A stretch of 64,000 bases of DNA, taken from Henckelia pumila. Lineage: Eukaryota > Streptophyta > Magnoliopsida > Lamiales > Gesneriaceae. Every line of letters begins with the position of its first letter. Positions within the stretch are counted from its first letter, which is position 1. Below, in pieces: positions 23,851-35,567 of the stretch. The translations under genes were made by a program, and so were the position numbers. The DNA is taken from positions 168,703,716-168,767,715 of the forward strand of contig NC_133121.1 of assembly GCF_033568475.1 (NCBI RefSeq), read 5' to 3'. The notes under the pieces are model-generated. The model was not told the DNA's origin. It saw only the letters and a list, made by a program, of their open reading frames with translations, and did no database searches.

Positions 23851-24576
23851 ACAAACGCCACAAAGTTTATGAAACTTTGATAAGTTTGATTTGATAAAAA
23901 CAAAGCAAAGCTTTAGCAAAATTCTAGAGAGAATTTTAAGAATTGATAAAAATCAATAAACTGAATAATTCTTAATTGTTGTTCTCAATGAATGAGAAAT
24001 TTACAATATAAATAAGAAAATAAACTAAGAATCCTAATAGAATTATACTATAGATTTTCTAGTTGAATTGTAATTCCAAAATCCTAAAGATAATTGAAAA
24101 ATATATCTAAAGATCTCACTAGAAAGTTTCCTAGTTGACTTATAAGACTCAAAATAACACAATATATCAATATATATCAAAATATATCAAAAACCACACA
24201 CACACACAAACATGCCGAAGTGTGTGTGAGAGAACGTAGCGCGGGCGCGTCTGTAAGGCAGCGCGGGCGCGCGTCACCTTTGCACTTTGATTTGTCAAAA
24301 TTCACCGATAGCGCGGGCGCGCGATTCCAATGGCGCGGGCGCGCTGTTCGTGCGCAAATCGTGGCGCGGGCGCGCTGCAACCTCGAATTTTCTTCCAAAT
24401 TTTCTTTACTATCTTGATCTTTTTGGCTTCAACAATATTATAATAATTCCCAAAATTATTTCCATGCTCTCCCACTAAGTTTTCATGGATCCCAAATCCT
24501 TTAATTCTTGATGGCAAATTAAGAGATATTTTTTGAAATAATATGAATCTTCGAGTGCCTCCTAGATTCATATCAC
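23851..24576. repeat. LTR-like insertion between flank X and the PPR fragment
   Basis: This stretch is absent from the other copies of the duplicated region. It has a T/A-rich part with AATTCTAGAGAGAATTTTAAG, reminiscent of inverted copia LTRs, then a CpG-dense repeat block (24239-24375). It ends where PPR sequence begins at 24577. No coding frame is supported. Class and ends are tentative. Confidence 0.35.
24239..24375. repeat. five copies of a CpG-dense word
   Basis: GCGCGGGCGCG starts at 24239, 24261, 24311, 24333 and 24364, embedded in strongly AT-rich surroundings. Spacings are 22, 50, 22 and 31 bp. Overlapping open frames here are artefacts of the repeat. Confidence 0.8.
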
Positions 24577-25243
24577 TAAGAGCATCACCAAAATGCTCTT
24601 TCTTACAATATGCATCGAACCAAATGTTTTACGTAACATTGTTGGGCGTAAAACCTCTTCGAACCATCTCATTATAGAACAATTCCACTGTATATAGTAA
24701 CATCACCTGATTCCTTGAATCCCAACAATGTCGGGGGCACACCGCATATGAATATTGTTGAACACAGATTGTGCTTCTTTCATCTGTCGCTGAGTGCAAA
24801 ATGGTCGAAGAAGTATGTTGAACTCATTCGTACCAAATCTTTTCCCACATAATATATTTGACTCCATATTCTCAAATGCATCTAGAGCTTCCTCATATGA
24901 TTGGAATTTTGAGATCCTTGATAAAATGATGCTCATCGACTTGAGGGTGATCAACGAAGGGTGAGTCTGCTTGATCTCTTCAATTAGCTCCCAAGCTTTG
25001 CCGAAGTAGTGCATACGTGCAAGTATATGGAGGGTCTTCTCAAAAGCATCTGAACTTGGAACGAACAAGTCATTTTGAAAACAATATTTGAACAATTCAT
25101 ACGCCTTGAGACCATTTGAATACGCAGCAAACAAGCTACCAAGAATCTTTTCAATGAAAGGGGTGGGTTGACAAAACAGGGGGAGGGATTTCACACCGAA
25201 GAGTGGAAAGCAATGGCTGATCGGGATAAGGATGATCGTTAAA
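24577..25243 (-). pseudogene. PPR copy 1: internal fragment
   Basis: Similar to codons of the intact PPR gene from about residue 44 through the segment near residue 265. It lacks the N-terminal targeting region, the promoter and the C-terminal half. An internal deletion of about two dozen bp (near 24725, compared with 34025-34050) shifts the frame, so the 163-codon open stretch (24703-25194) ends in unrelated residues. The left edge abuts the LTR-like insertion and the right edge runs into AT-rich DNA. Not expected to be functional. Confidence 0.85.
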
Positions 25244-26007
25244 AATTATTATTATTTGGGTTGAAATATTTTTCTAACTCCTAACTTAACCAATATTTTG
25301 AGATAATTTTTAGGAAACATTATATTATTTTTTATTTTTAATAAAATATTTGCATAAAATTCAAATCATATATTAATAATATTTTAATTTAACGAAATGA
25401 TATTAACACTATGTTTTATTTTATTAATAACACTTTACTTTCATTTTTTATAATAATAATAATAATAATTTGAGAATGATACTCATTGACTTATCTTAAT
25501 TCCTAAAACAGTTATAATATCACAACAGAACTCATTTGCTTAAAAAACGTATTTAATATGTTTCTCATTGTTTTTAAAAAATTGAGACACAAATAAACAT
25601 TATTCTTGATACTCCCCGCTTGTATTTAAGGGATAAACTAGTAATTTTGATAAATGAATAACATAATAATAATAATAATAATAATAATAATTATTATTAT
25701 TATTATTATTATTATATAGATATATAAAAATAAAATTTGTCTTGCTAATTTATAAATATTATACCGTACTAGTATATATATTTTAAATTTATAATATAAT
25801 TATAATATAATAAAAATTATATTGTGCTGTATACTTGAATCATGCATGCTGGCAAATAAATAACGTTTATTTGCACCTTATGAATGTATTATTTTGTATA
25901 AAACGCTTTTAATTTAATCGAACGTACTTTTACAACAGATCAAAGTCACTTCAGTACTCTGCATATAATATATCTAAACTAGTCAACGTTACCATGGACT
26001 TCAGTTA
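25244..26007. other. AT-rich spacer with AAT/ATT microsatellite; FBPase 3' flank
   Basis: Contains a palindromic trinucleotide tract: (AAT)n from about 25663 turning into (ATT)n to about 25716. The last roughly 100 bp before 26008 would be the FBPase 3' untranslated region on the minus strand; no polyadenylation site can be fixed. Confidence 0.5.
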
Positions 26008-29000
26008 TTATGAAATGAGATTCTTTGGTTCTTCAGCGGCATACAAGGCCTTGATCTCCTCGATGTCATCGAAGCTACCCAGAAATATCGGTGATCGCTC
26101 GTGTATGGTCTTAGGAATCAAATCAAGTGCCTGCAAGAAGGAAAAGAATCACTCGTTCAGAAGTACATGCTAGACTCGAGCTCAGATTTGAGTGAACTGA
26201 GCTTGACTTGAGCTACTTGAGATGTTTAAAATGAGCATAATCGCAAACTATTCAAACCCTCAAGTTCGTCATGCTATCGGGCTTCATCACATAGGCTCAT
26301 TTGATTACTTATTATTTTGATATCATCAAAATTACACCTTTATTTTTCCGAGTTCAAGTAGTTAGATAGCCAATTGAGTCCACTCAAGCTGGAATCAACT
26401 GCTGCATTTTTATTTATTTTTTTAAAAAAATGCGAAAAAGCAGCAGCTTTGAACAACAAAATCCAATGAAAGTTCAGTGACTTACCCTCTGCTTGCCAGT
26501 AAATGCCTGTCCTCCTGCTTGTTCCATCAAGAATGACATTGGGAAAACTTCATACAGCACCCTATTACATACAAAATTAAATCAATGCATGCAATTTTCT
26601 TCGTAAAAGATGACCAATCAGAAAGGTGCTCGATTTTCAATACGAGTTCATATATATATACCGCAGTTTCCCATTCGGGCTTTTCTTGTCAGCCGGATAC
26701 AAGAAGATGCCCCCATAAAGCAAAGTGCGATGGACATCAGCAACCATACTGAAAACCATGGTACAAACTTCAGCATAATGGAAAGATGAGCATATATTTT
26801 TATGTTATATTGTCTTGTATCAAGTAGTCATATCAATTTAATGATGACTAAAGCAAGATATTAAAACTTCAATCGCAATTACCTGCAGATAGTGTTAGTA
26901 TTTTCAAACACATACAAGTTTTAATGAATGAAATAATGAGTTCCAGAACTTTGTGTTATTCCAAAAAAATTTCTCAATCGTCATTGTATTGTTCTCAAAA
27001 CGGTGGATTACATTGGCAAGATTTCAGATGCATATGGCGAATTTTCAGACTCCCAAAAAAAATACAAATATACCTTTTTGCCTCACAAATTCATCCCACA
27101 GTGTTCTCTCTAAAACATGAAACCAATCATGTACTAAGAATCACCAAGAAAACCTATAACTTCAATACTTAGCTAAAATGTTTTTTATTAGAGAGTCTAC
27201 TTACCTTCCGATGTATCTTAGAGACTTGGATGGCGAGCCATCTTCAGGGAACTTACATTTTTCTACATACCTGATATTAGCAAAAAGTGTAAAACACCAT
27301 AACGCCTGGGTACTAAAACAATATTCCAGACTCCACGTACTTTAATGTTGGACCGTCCCAGTTCTTGGCATTTCCTTCATTGACTGAATATATTTTTCCT
27401 TTCTTTGGAATCTGTTCCAGCATGATCACATACATATAATTTCTGCTAATTGGTTTCCAAAGTGTGAAGTTGACTCGAGTTGTTTACCTTCAAAAGTATC
27501 ATTGAACTGGTATGAGTAAAGATTCAAGATTTACCTGAATATTTGGATGAGTAAGTATGAACTCTCCAAGAGAAGGATCAAGTGTGAATCCATTGACTCC
27601 AGTTCCAGTGCTCAGCACGAGCTGAAAGATTAGGACACAAATAAGCAGAGAACTTTAACACTGATATTAATTTATAGAATTGTAACATGGGCCACATTAT
27701 GTGAAAACAAGTAATATGTACCGTGCAAGAGCTTCCGTACATGCAGTACCCTGCAGCTAACATATTCTTCCCTGGCTGCAAAACATCTTCAATTGTTGGT
27801 TCACCTCCATCTTTCATCATGTAAATCCCAAATATCTAAACAACAAGAGAAGTATGGAATTCACCACCATAGCATAACATATACTTTTGATATATCTATT
27901 AAGAGGAGCTGCATAGCAAACAAGACATATTCATACAGTTCCTATAGAGACACCACAATCAATATTGGAGGATCCATCCAGTGGGTCAAAGACAACACAA
28001 TATCTGCACATTCAACATAAAAACGCGAGAAACAATTTCATCAGAAAAGATCACTTGAGCTTAGAGAGAGTTAAAAGATTGAGATCATGACACACTTTCC
28101 ACGTTTAGATGGCTCCACAAAAGTTGCCTCTTCATCTTCCTCAGAGACGAGGATACACTGCAAGAATGTAAGCGAGCTTCTCAGATTATTCCCTTCCTCT
28201 ACCACTGGAGATAATTATTGAAGACTTACAGTTCGACCACTGCTGACTAAAGCCTTGATGAAAACTTCATTTGAAAGCACATCAAGTTTCTTTTGCTCTT
28301 CACCCTTGAAAGAATCGCACGGCTAAATGTGTTAATGTTGAATAAACATATAACATGGTTGTCACGCGTGGATACTAGAACAAATGTAGCCACAAAAGAA
28401 AGAGTTGTGGAACTTGCCTGTATATTGGTTTCTCCAGCAAGCCCTATAAGTTTGGCCAGACCTGCCTGAAAAGCATACAATTAGAGATTACTCAATACAT
28501 TAACAAAACGTGTAGCTGTTTCTTTCGTCAAGTATAGGCTTTTCTCCACGGATCTTTATTTATACAAGGGAAGAACTCTATCAAAGTCCAGCTCACATAT
28601 CCTTTTTGGACCATTAGCTTCATTTCTTGTTGATATCCCGTTTACTTTTTTTTCGCAAGTGGGAAAGGAGTATATCATTAAGTTTATACCAACCCACAGC
28701 TCTTCTGTCTTTAAAATGTAAGGGATACATCCAATCCTAGCTGACCTCCCAAGCTAATGCCTCAGCACGGGAGGTCTTTGTAAGCTCAAGAACCTAAGAC
28801 AGCTTGGAGGATTCGAGTCCAGGCAAAACAAGGAAAACCCAAAATAATTTAGCGAATCCTAGTAGTAGCAGGAAGCCCAGGTTTTCCCTATAATATAGAT
28901 AAATTTACTCCGCATATGCATTACCAGAGGAGGAGGGATCATAATCAGAGGTTGTGTGTATGTGAAACAATAATCATGAATGAGTAACGTTCTATTTAGC

Positions 29001-29354
29001 ATAACCGGCCAAACTGTAACGGAGATGAAAAACAAAATCCTCATTTTCACATTCAGAAAAAAAAAAAAAAAAAACACATCAGAAGTTCCCCTTGTTCTTG
29101 ATCCCTAATATTTCAAAAAATAAAATTCTTTTCAATCAGGACTAATAAATAAGCTGGTTACATAAATAATCGAAACCCAATAAAATAAAATAAACCTTGT
29201 TAACGCAAGAGCAAACGAACTTGCATCCAAGAACAATATGACTGAGCAAGATGGTAAAGTCCCCCCGAGACTCCGCATGCTTAGACTGCTCATTCAAGAC
29301 GTATCTGGTAATGGTCATCAAGTCCGTCCGGTGAGCATCCGCCGCGTGATCCAT
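26008..29354 (-). CDS. cFBP: cytosolic fructose-1,6-bisphosphatase
   Basis: Catalyses fructose-1,6-bisphosphate to fructose-6-phosphate plus phosphate in the cytosol, a committed step of sucrose synthesis and gluconeogenesis. Twelve exons (minus strand): 29354-29196, 28465-28418, 28304-28230, 28157-28096, 28003-27937, 27835-27722, 27621-27535, 27411-27341, 27270-27205, 26748-26662, 26561-26486, 26130-26008. The sum is 1035 nt, giving 344 aa, close to the usual roughly 341. Starts [20 protein letters not shown] and ends AEEPKNLIS. Metal and active-site signatures are visible: SEEDEE (exon 4), [12 protein letters not shown] (exon 5), then VNEGNAKNW (exon 8) and the substrate-site region [12 protein letters not shown] (exon 10). 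There is no transit peptide and no redox-loop cysteine insertion, so it is the cytosolic form, known to be inhibited by AMP and fructose-2,6-bisphosphate. Phases agree at every junction. Intron 2 uses a GC donor (CAG/GCAAGT); the others are GT-AG. Confidence 0.96.
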
Positions 29355-30005
29355 ATCTCCGCCGGATTCGAAATGGGTTCTCTCTCTGCTGTGTGTATAT
29401 GAATATCACGTTATCTTGGTGGAAAGGGAACGAAGTTCGAGGCCTGTTGATGGGGACGAAATCACTAGGAAAGCTACATTCATAGCACGTGAATCTATAT
29501 TTCGACTTCATTTATCCACAAAATCAGGTGTTGACACCATAGTTTTGTCGAGTTTTTTTTTTTTTTTTTTAACAGATGAGATGAAAAAATCTATGTGCAT
29601 AAAAAAAATGAGTAGTTGGATCTGGCATATGAACTGTGGTCAAATGATAAAATTTCCACGATTTTATGTATTTTTATTTGTTGATGCTAAAAATTAGATG
29701 GTATGGATATATTGATGTGATTATTTGACCCTATTTGATTATATTTACGATAAAAACTAGAATTTTAGGATGAAAAGTACTATATTTTATGTTTCGTTGA
29801 ATTTTTTTGCGTAAAGAGTAATATTTTTTTATCGATTGGGTCGGATAAGAGATTTATAAGACAAAATTAACTCGTGATATCGTGTTACAATAGTGTTTAT
29901 TAATTATATATGCAAGTATCATTTGACACACGCGTTTGGGATCATAATATATAGTTAATTAATGTATTTGATTTGAAAATGTTTTTTTTTTCTTGAAATA
30001 ATAGG
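29355..30005 (-). promoter_or_regulatory. upstream region of FBPase
   Basis: Holds the presumed 5' leader and promoter. No TATA box can be assigned with confidence. A T18-type tract lies near 29550-29570, and the rest is AT-rich with nothing coding. Confidence 0.35.
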
Positions 30006-30014
30006 GTTAATGAG

Positions 30015-30251
30015 GCCGATGAGGCCTTAGTCTAATGGCTAAGGCTGAGGTCTTGAGATAATTTTATCTCAGGTTCGATTTTCGCTGACTGCGGGTAGCT
30101 GTCCTCATTTATTTAGGTTGATTTAGTAAGTTTCTTTGCTCGAGATAAGCAAACTCTCGAGTCCTTGTACAAGTCCCGTCAATTGTGCGGGCAATTTTAT
30201 TTTATAGTTGTCATTTGGATCTAAGATTGTACTTGTACTCTAAAAAAAAAA
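30015..30251 (+). mobile_element. tRNA-derived SINE
   Basis: Box A-like TAGTCTAATGG (30028-30038) and box B-like GGTTCGATT (30072-30080) are 34 nt apart, as in a pol III promoter. A tRNA-unrelated body and a terminal A9-10 tail (30242-30251) follow. Flanking near-repeats GTTAATGAG (30006-30014) and GTTAATAAG (30252-30260) look like a target duplication with one mismatch. Such SINEs are non-coding and mobilised by LINE enzymes. Confidence 0.8.
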
Positions 30252-30273
30252 GTTAATAAGATCATATCTTTAG

Positions 30274-31040
30274 GCTGCGTTTACTTTAAATAATTGGATT
30301 GTATAAATAAACTATACCGTGATTATTAAAGTAATTAAATAGGATTTAGAATAATGATTGATAAATAATCATATGTTTACTTTAATTGCTTATGATTAGG
30401 AATGATATTAAAATTAAATTATGATTCCAAATTTATCTTTTTGATAATTATAGTTGAAAAATATTATTTTTACATTTTTACATTATATATATTTAATTTT
30501 TTTTAAAATAATTTATGATTAAAATATTTGATAATGTTCCTTAATTTTTTTTAAAATAATGATTTTAATTAAAAATAAATACATATATAATTTTTTTTAA
30601 AGTGCTTAATATTTTTTATTATATAATACATTATCGAAAATATAAGATCATACATTTTTAATTAATAATAATTATTTAAAACTTTTATATTTAATTGTGT
30701 TATTGTTTTATTTTCTTCTAATTTTTATAAAAAAATTTCATGTGAATATTTCTTTTCATACTTCAAGAATTATAAATGTAAATATTTTAATGTGGTTAAA
30801 TGTTAATGTAAATTATAAATAGGCTTTTATAAATGATAGTTGAAAAGGGTAATTATGTAGCTTGAATTAAATTAGATGGATGGATAAACAATCATACCAA
30901 TTAAAATGGATTAAAATTATTCCCTAATAATATTTATAATGGTCTCATGTATTTATTATGATTGGTAAAATTTGTAGTAAACACTTGATAGAGTATGATA
31001 ATTAATCAATCCAACTCTAATCAAACTAAATAAACGTAGC
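30274..31040. mobile_element. MITE with GCTGCGTTTA-type inverted ends
   Basis: Left end GCTGCGTTTACTTTAAATAA and the reverse complement of the right end (GCTACGTTTATTTAG) match at 9 of the first 10 positions. TTTA occurs just outside both ends. The interior is AT-rich and noncoding. Superfamily not assigned. Confidence 0.6.
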
Positions 31041-32821
31041 TTTAAGATATTATCCAAATCATAAATTTAATTATCTATATTTTAAAGCATAAGCATATTA
31101 CGACCCAAGTTTTGTTCCTGATCAATATATCGAATCATTCAACGGCACCACAAAATCAACTCCGGAGAAATATTTGGTTTACTTTTAATGTTTTCTTTAA
31201 TACTAATGACATTTTGGATAAAACTTTATGTGAGCAATAATTACTCGTATTGAATCAATGAACAACAATGAAAACGTGATGTTTACGTTATTATTATATG
31301 GTTTAAAAGTTTTGCTACAACAAAATTGCGAAACACCGTCGGTTTTTTATTATATCAAAATACATAATTAAGGATATTATGAAGTCATAATCATTTGGAA
31401 AAAAAAGTAAGTTTTTTTATGAGACGATATCACGGATCGATATTTTCATATAAAAATAATATTTTTTTATGTTCGAGTTAGTTCGGATTTAAAATTTATC
31501 TCGCAAAATAATTCATAAAATGGTAGAGTTTTTTGTGTCAAAATAAATGAAGATGAAAATCTCTTTATGTCCTTTTTCAGTGACCGCTTTTAAAAGAATG
31601 TCTTTTTTTCAATAGTTCTGGAAATAGGTCTTATTCTATAACTATGGGGTATAAATTCTCTAGAAATATGATAACATTCGGGTATCTATATTATTAATTA
31701 AAGTTGAAAATTTTATAGTAACGATTTTTAAGTTGATTTGGTGAAATTTTATTGAAAATTATAATTATGTTCTTATTATATAATTTTATCAATAAACTTT
31801 TTCCCCTTTTAAAATATTTCAATTATATATGTATCTATATTTTAAATTTCATTCTTATATTTATCTATATTTTAAATTTTTACACGAATTTAGACATAAT
31901 AAAAAATTTGTTTAATTTGAAACTAACAAAAATAATTTTTATAAAATAAAAAAAAAATTATATAAGCACGCTCGTCGTATGCAATATGATACTAGTATCA
32001 AATATGATTCATAATAAATATTTTGCGAATTTTTTTGATAACCATGATAATAAAAAAAAAAATCTTATATTATTAAACACGTTAAAACACTTTGTTTGTT
32101 TAAAATTGTTACCAAACATCTTTAACATCTTACAAACTTTTAACATGAAAGCATAGAACTTACAAACTTCTAAAACAACTTATAAATATTTATAAATAAG
32201 TGTGTCACACCATTAAATAATGTGCAACTATCTTTGAATTTGGAGTGTTTAGATGGTGTTGATCTCAGTTGGTTTAACAATATTGTATCTCAAAACTTGC
32301 TGCATATGCAAGCTATGTTTTTCTAGAAAAAAAAATAGAAATTATTTTAAGTATATTTAGTCAAATACCTTATGCTAATGAGAACTTTTATATGATCTCA
32401 AGAGCAAGTACTCATAAGCTTAGAAACCATTTCATGAAATTCACATATTAAAATAAATCTAATATTCGTATAATAATAAGGTTATTATATTGTGATATTA
32501 ATATGCATCGATGTCCTTTAGCATGCGAGACGTGCATATATATTAAAATTTTTAGTGTTAAATAAATTGTGTAAGAAATATAGAGATTATTTTAAATGCA
32601 TATATACGTAAGATTTTTTGAATTTTGAAATAAAATAGGAAGAAATTACTGATAAATCTACACCATCAAAGTTATATAACAAATATCATGTAAGAGTAAA
32701 ACGGTAAAAAAAATTTGATATCACATTGACACATCAAAGACAATACGATATGCTCAAATATTATAACATACTAAATTTTATATCATTAAAATATTATACA
32801 TATTCAAAGAATATGTATGTG
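31041..32821. other. AT-rich intergenic DNA
   Basis: No supportable gene; the 65-codon frame at 31752-31949 is low-complexity Ile/Phe/Tyr. A segment at 31400-31520 (GAGACGATATCACGGATC then TATTTTCATATAAAAATAAT) resembles a widespread MITE that recurs near 32935 and 46020. Confidence 0.45.
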
Positions 32822-32934
32822 GTATAAATAATGCATCATTTGTAAGAATGCCTCATTTGTTTATCATTGTTATTTTTTTCAATGGAATGCTTCATTTTAC
32901 TAACACAAAAGTTCTTATGGGATGATTTTAATAA

Positions 32935-33085
32935 TTAATTCTGTAAAACGAATCTTAACCCAACTCAACCAATGAAAATTATTATTTTTTTATGTTAAGT
33001 ATTATTTTTTAATGTGGATATGGATCATGTCAATCAATTTCATGGATATAGATCCATGACCCTTTCACAAGAAATATACTCTATT
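32935..33085. repeat. MITE-like fragment downstream of PPR gene
   Basis: Reads AATCTTAACCCAACTC ... GGATATGGATCATGTCAAT ... TAGATCCATGACCC. The same order occurs at 46020-46190 behind PPR copy 3, so the insertion predates the duplication. No inverted termini could be fixed. Confidence 0.4.
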
Positions 33086-33145
33086 ATTAAATGATAAAGA
33101 AAATCGACTCATTTACAATTACTAAAAAGATTAAAAGAAATTTAT

Positions 33146-34681
33146 TCACTTTGAATTGGTGTCAATATAAAACGTAGAATTCTCAATACTATAATCTTTA
33201 GGAGGAGGCAACAAGAATTTTAATCTCTTTATCATGTTTTCAAGTTCAACTATTCTATCGAACTCTTCCATTTGCACCAAAAACCGCTTCAGCATCTCAA
33301 ACACTAGCTCGCTCACATGTCTGCCTCTCACCAACATCTGCTTACAACAATCAAACGCCTCTTCGACTCGCCCACGGGAACATAGCCCAGTTACAAGAAG
33401 GTTAAGAGCATGGTTGTGTGGACATTGCCCTTTCTTCACCAAGTAGTTCCACAAATCCAAACCAAGATCAACTCTACCATTCTCGCAGAAAAACTTCATT
33501 AACATAACGACCGTCCTTGTTTTTGGCACGAAGTTTTTATCAAGCATTTTTGAGTAAAGTTGGATGACACCATCAATACCCATAAACCTCATTAATCCCA
33601 AGAACATAGTATGATATGTGACATTGTCATGCTCGATGCCTCTAGTTTCCATCTCTTCCATCAAGGCCGAAGCAGAGATGACATCCCTTGATCTGATGAT
33701 GGAATTCATGCAAGCATTATACGCCCCTGTATCGGGCTGTAGATTTCTCTTGGTAATGTCATCAAACAACTGCTTAGCCTTGGTGCTATTCCTAGCCAAC
33801 CCTGCTCCATGTATCAATGTGGTTATGGTTTCTAATGTGGGCAAGCACTTAACATGCTCCATCTCTTCAAAAAGTCTAAGAGCATCACCAAAATGCCCTT
33901 TCTTACAATATGCATCGATCCTAATGTTGTACGTAACATTGTTGGGCATAAAACCTCTTCGAACCATCTCATGATAGAACAATTCCACAGCAGTAACATC
34001 ACCTGATTCCTTGAACCCCAACAGCAAAATATTCATGGTCTTGATGTCGGGGGCATACCGCATATGCATCTTGTTGAACACAGATTGTGCTTCTTTCATC
34101 TGTCGCTGAGTGCAAAATGCTCGAAGAAGTACGTTGAACTCATTTGTACCAAATCTTTTCCCACAGAATATATTTGACTCCATCTTCTCAAATGCATCTA
34201 GAGCTTCCTCATATGATTGGAATTTTGCGATCCTTGATAAAATGATGCTCATTGACTTGAGGGTGATCAACGAAGGGTGAGTCTGCTTGATCTCTTCAAT
34301 TAGCTCCCAAGCTTTGTCGAAGTAGCGCATACGTGCAAGTATATGGAGGGTCTTCTCAAAAGCATCTGAACTTGGAACGAACAAGTCATTTTGAAGACAA
34401 TATTTGAACAATTCATACGCCTTGAGACCATTCGAATGCGCAGCAAACAAGCTACCAAGAATCTTTTCAATGAAAGGGGTTGACAAAACAGGGGGAGGGA
34501 TTTCACACCGAAGAGTGGGAAGCAATGGCTGATCGGGATAAGGATGGTCGTTAATAATGCTCACAATTCTTGAAATTTCCTTTTCCGAACACACAGACGA
34601 AAGAAGCCTCGAAATATTCAGCTTTGCATGAATTTGAAAAGGTTGTTTAAATTTACCGCTTCTGCAGGTGAAGAAGAACAT
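33146..34681 (-). CDS. P-class pentatricopeptide-repeat protein, probably mitochondrial (At3g61360-like)
   Basis: Intronless, 511 aa. P-class PPR proteins bind organellar RNA sequence-specifically and act in its processing, stability or translation. About ten tandem roughly 35-residue helical repeats run from about residue 105 to 485, with typical words such as NEFNVLLRAFCTQRQMKEAQ, NVTYNIRIDAYCKKGHFGDA, DTGAYNACMNSIIRSRDVIS and NHALNLLVTGLCSRGRVEEA. No E or DYW editing domain is present. The N-terminus (MFFFTCRSGKFKQPF) is basic and lacks acidic residues for its first 30 or so positions, fitting a mitochondrial presequence. Similarity to Arabidopsis At3g61360 is from memory. This is the only intact one of three copies; copy 3 shares both flanks. 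Start is the first ATG in frame, conserved in copy 3. Confidence 0.9.
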   Translation of the reverse strand: MFFFTCRSGKFKQPFQIHAKLNISRLLSSVCSEKEISRIVSIINDHPYPDQPLLPTLRCEIPPPVLSTPFIEKILGSLFAAHSNGLKAYELFKYCLQNDLFVPSSDAFEKTLHILARMRYFDKAWELIEEIKQTHPSLITLKSMSIILSRIAKFQSYEEALDAFEKMESNIFCGKRFGTNEFNVLLRAFCTQRQMKEAQSVFNKMHMRYAPDIKTMNILLLGFKESGDVTAVELFYHEMVRRGFMPNNVTYNIRIDAYCKKGHFGDALRLFEEMEHVKCLPTLETITTLIHGAGLARNSTKAKQLFDDITKRNLQPDTGAYNACMNSIIRSRDVISASALMEEMETRGIEHDNVTYHTMFLGLMRFMGIDGVIQLYSKMLDKNFVPKTRTVVMLMKFFCENGRVDLGLDLWNYLVKKGQCPHNHALNLLVTGLCSRGRVEEAFDCCKQMLVRGRHVSELVFEMLKRFLVQMEEFDRIVELENMIKRLKFLLPPPKDYSIENSTFYIDTNSK

Positions 34682-35276
34682 TTCTTTGCTTGAAATTCCA
34701 GATCTTCTAAATTTCCTGGAAACTCAATCCTGTTACAACAAGGACACGTCAAAATGGATTGGACTAAAAGGGTTGGCACAACATGGCGATTAAAAAGGAA
34801 AAATGCACATAATCAAGAATGAATATGAACTTTTACTGGTGAATGAGAGCTGCACAAACAATAGTAACATGCTGCCCGCCCATCGTATAAGCAATTGATT
34901 TAAAATAAATCTCACCCTAGTTAAAAAAAATTATAAGACTTGTAGTTAATGAAAAATAGCAGATTGATGGATAACTCGAGCACCTGAACAAAGTCTGCTT
35001 TCACTCTTGCGCATATTGTCGAACATGTAGCATGCAACATACATGTACTCACGGGAAGGCATTTGTCGAGATTAAACAACATAGTAATTACAGAGGTAAA
35101 ATGCTACTAAACCAAGTCCAAATTGGCTTCTTTTCATCTTCGAAAATCCATTCTCTGTACGTTCAATTTGATTTGTGCTAAGCAGCGTTTTCCCTTGAAA
35201 CAGAGGTGGTCAACTAGAGAGAAGGCGAACTAGCGAAAATGTGGCTCAAGTATTGAATATTGGAAACTTAACTTAA
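34682..35276 (-). promoter_or_regulatory. upstream region of intact PPR gene
   Basis: Conserved with 47791-48380 upstream of PPR copy 3, so the promoter was duplicated with the gene. No clear TATA box. No other coding content. Confidence 0.4.
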
Positions 35277-35348
35277 GCATAAAAAAAGTAATAGTATAAA
35301 TTTTATTGTCAAGCTAATACGATAAATGATCTAGAAACAAAATAGTTT

Positions 35349-35500
35349 TACGAATTCATGCATAAATTTTATATTGGGACAATATGAATGGGGTCAGGAT
35401 TTTCATTTACGGAAAGACTTTCAGAATGTTTAATAAAAAGCACTATAATCTCAAATTAATTGTTTTTTAAAATGTTATTGAATTAATAATTCTAATATAG
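35349..35500. repeat. duplicated spacer, copy 2
   Basis: GAATTCATGCATAAATTTTA ... CAATATGAATGGGG ... CACTATAATCTC matches 45553-45710, which lies on the opposite side of the PPR gene in copy 3. Confidence 0.75.
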
Positions 35501-35567
35501 ACATTGAAGCTAAATTTTGGATGTTTATTTTAGTTGGGAGGGAGATTTGTTATAATTGAGTCTCGAA

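Noticed and set aside
30028..30080. A tRNA gene
   Set aside because: A and B boxes are present but no cloverleaf or acceptor pairing; the A-tail and target duplication identify a SINE.
31752..31949. 65-codon hydrophobic frame
   Set aside because: Low-complexity AT-rich DNA with no start context or neighbours.
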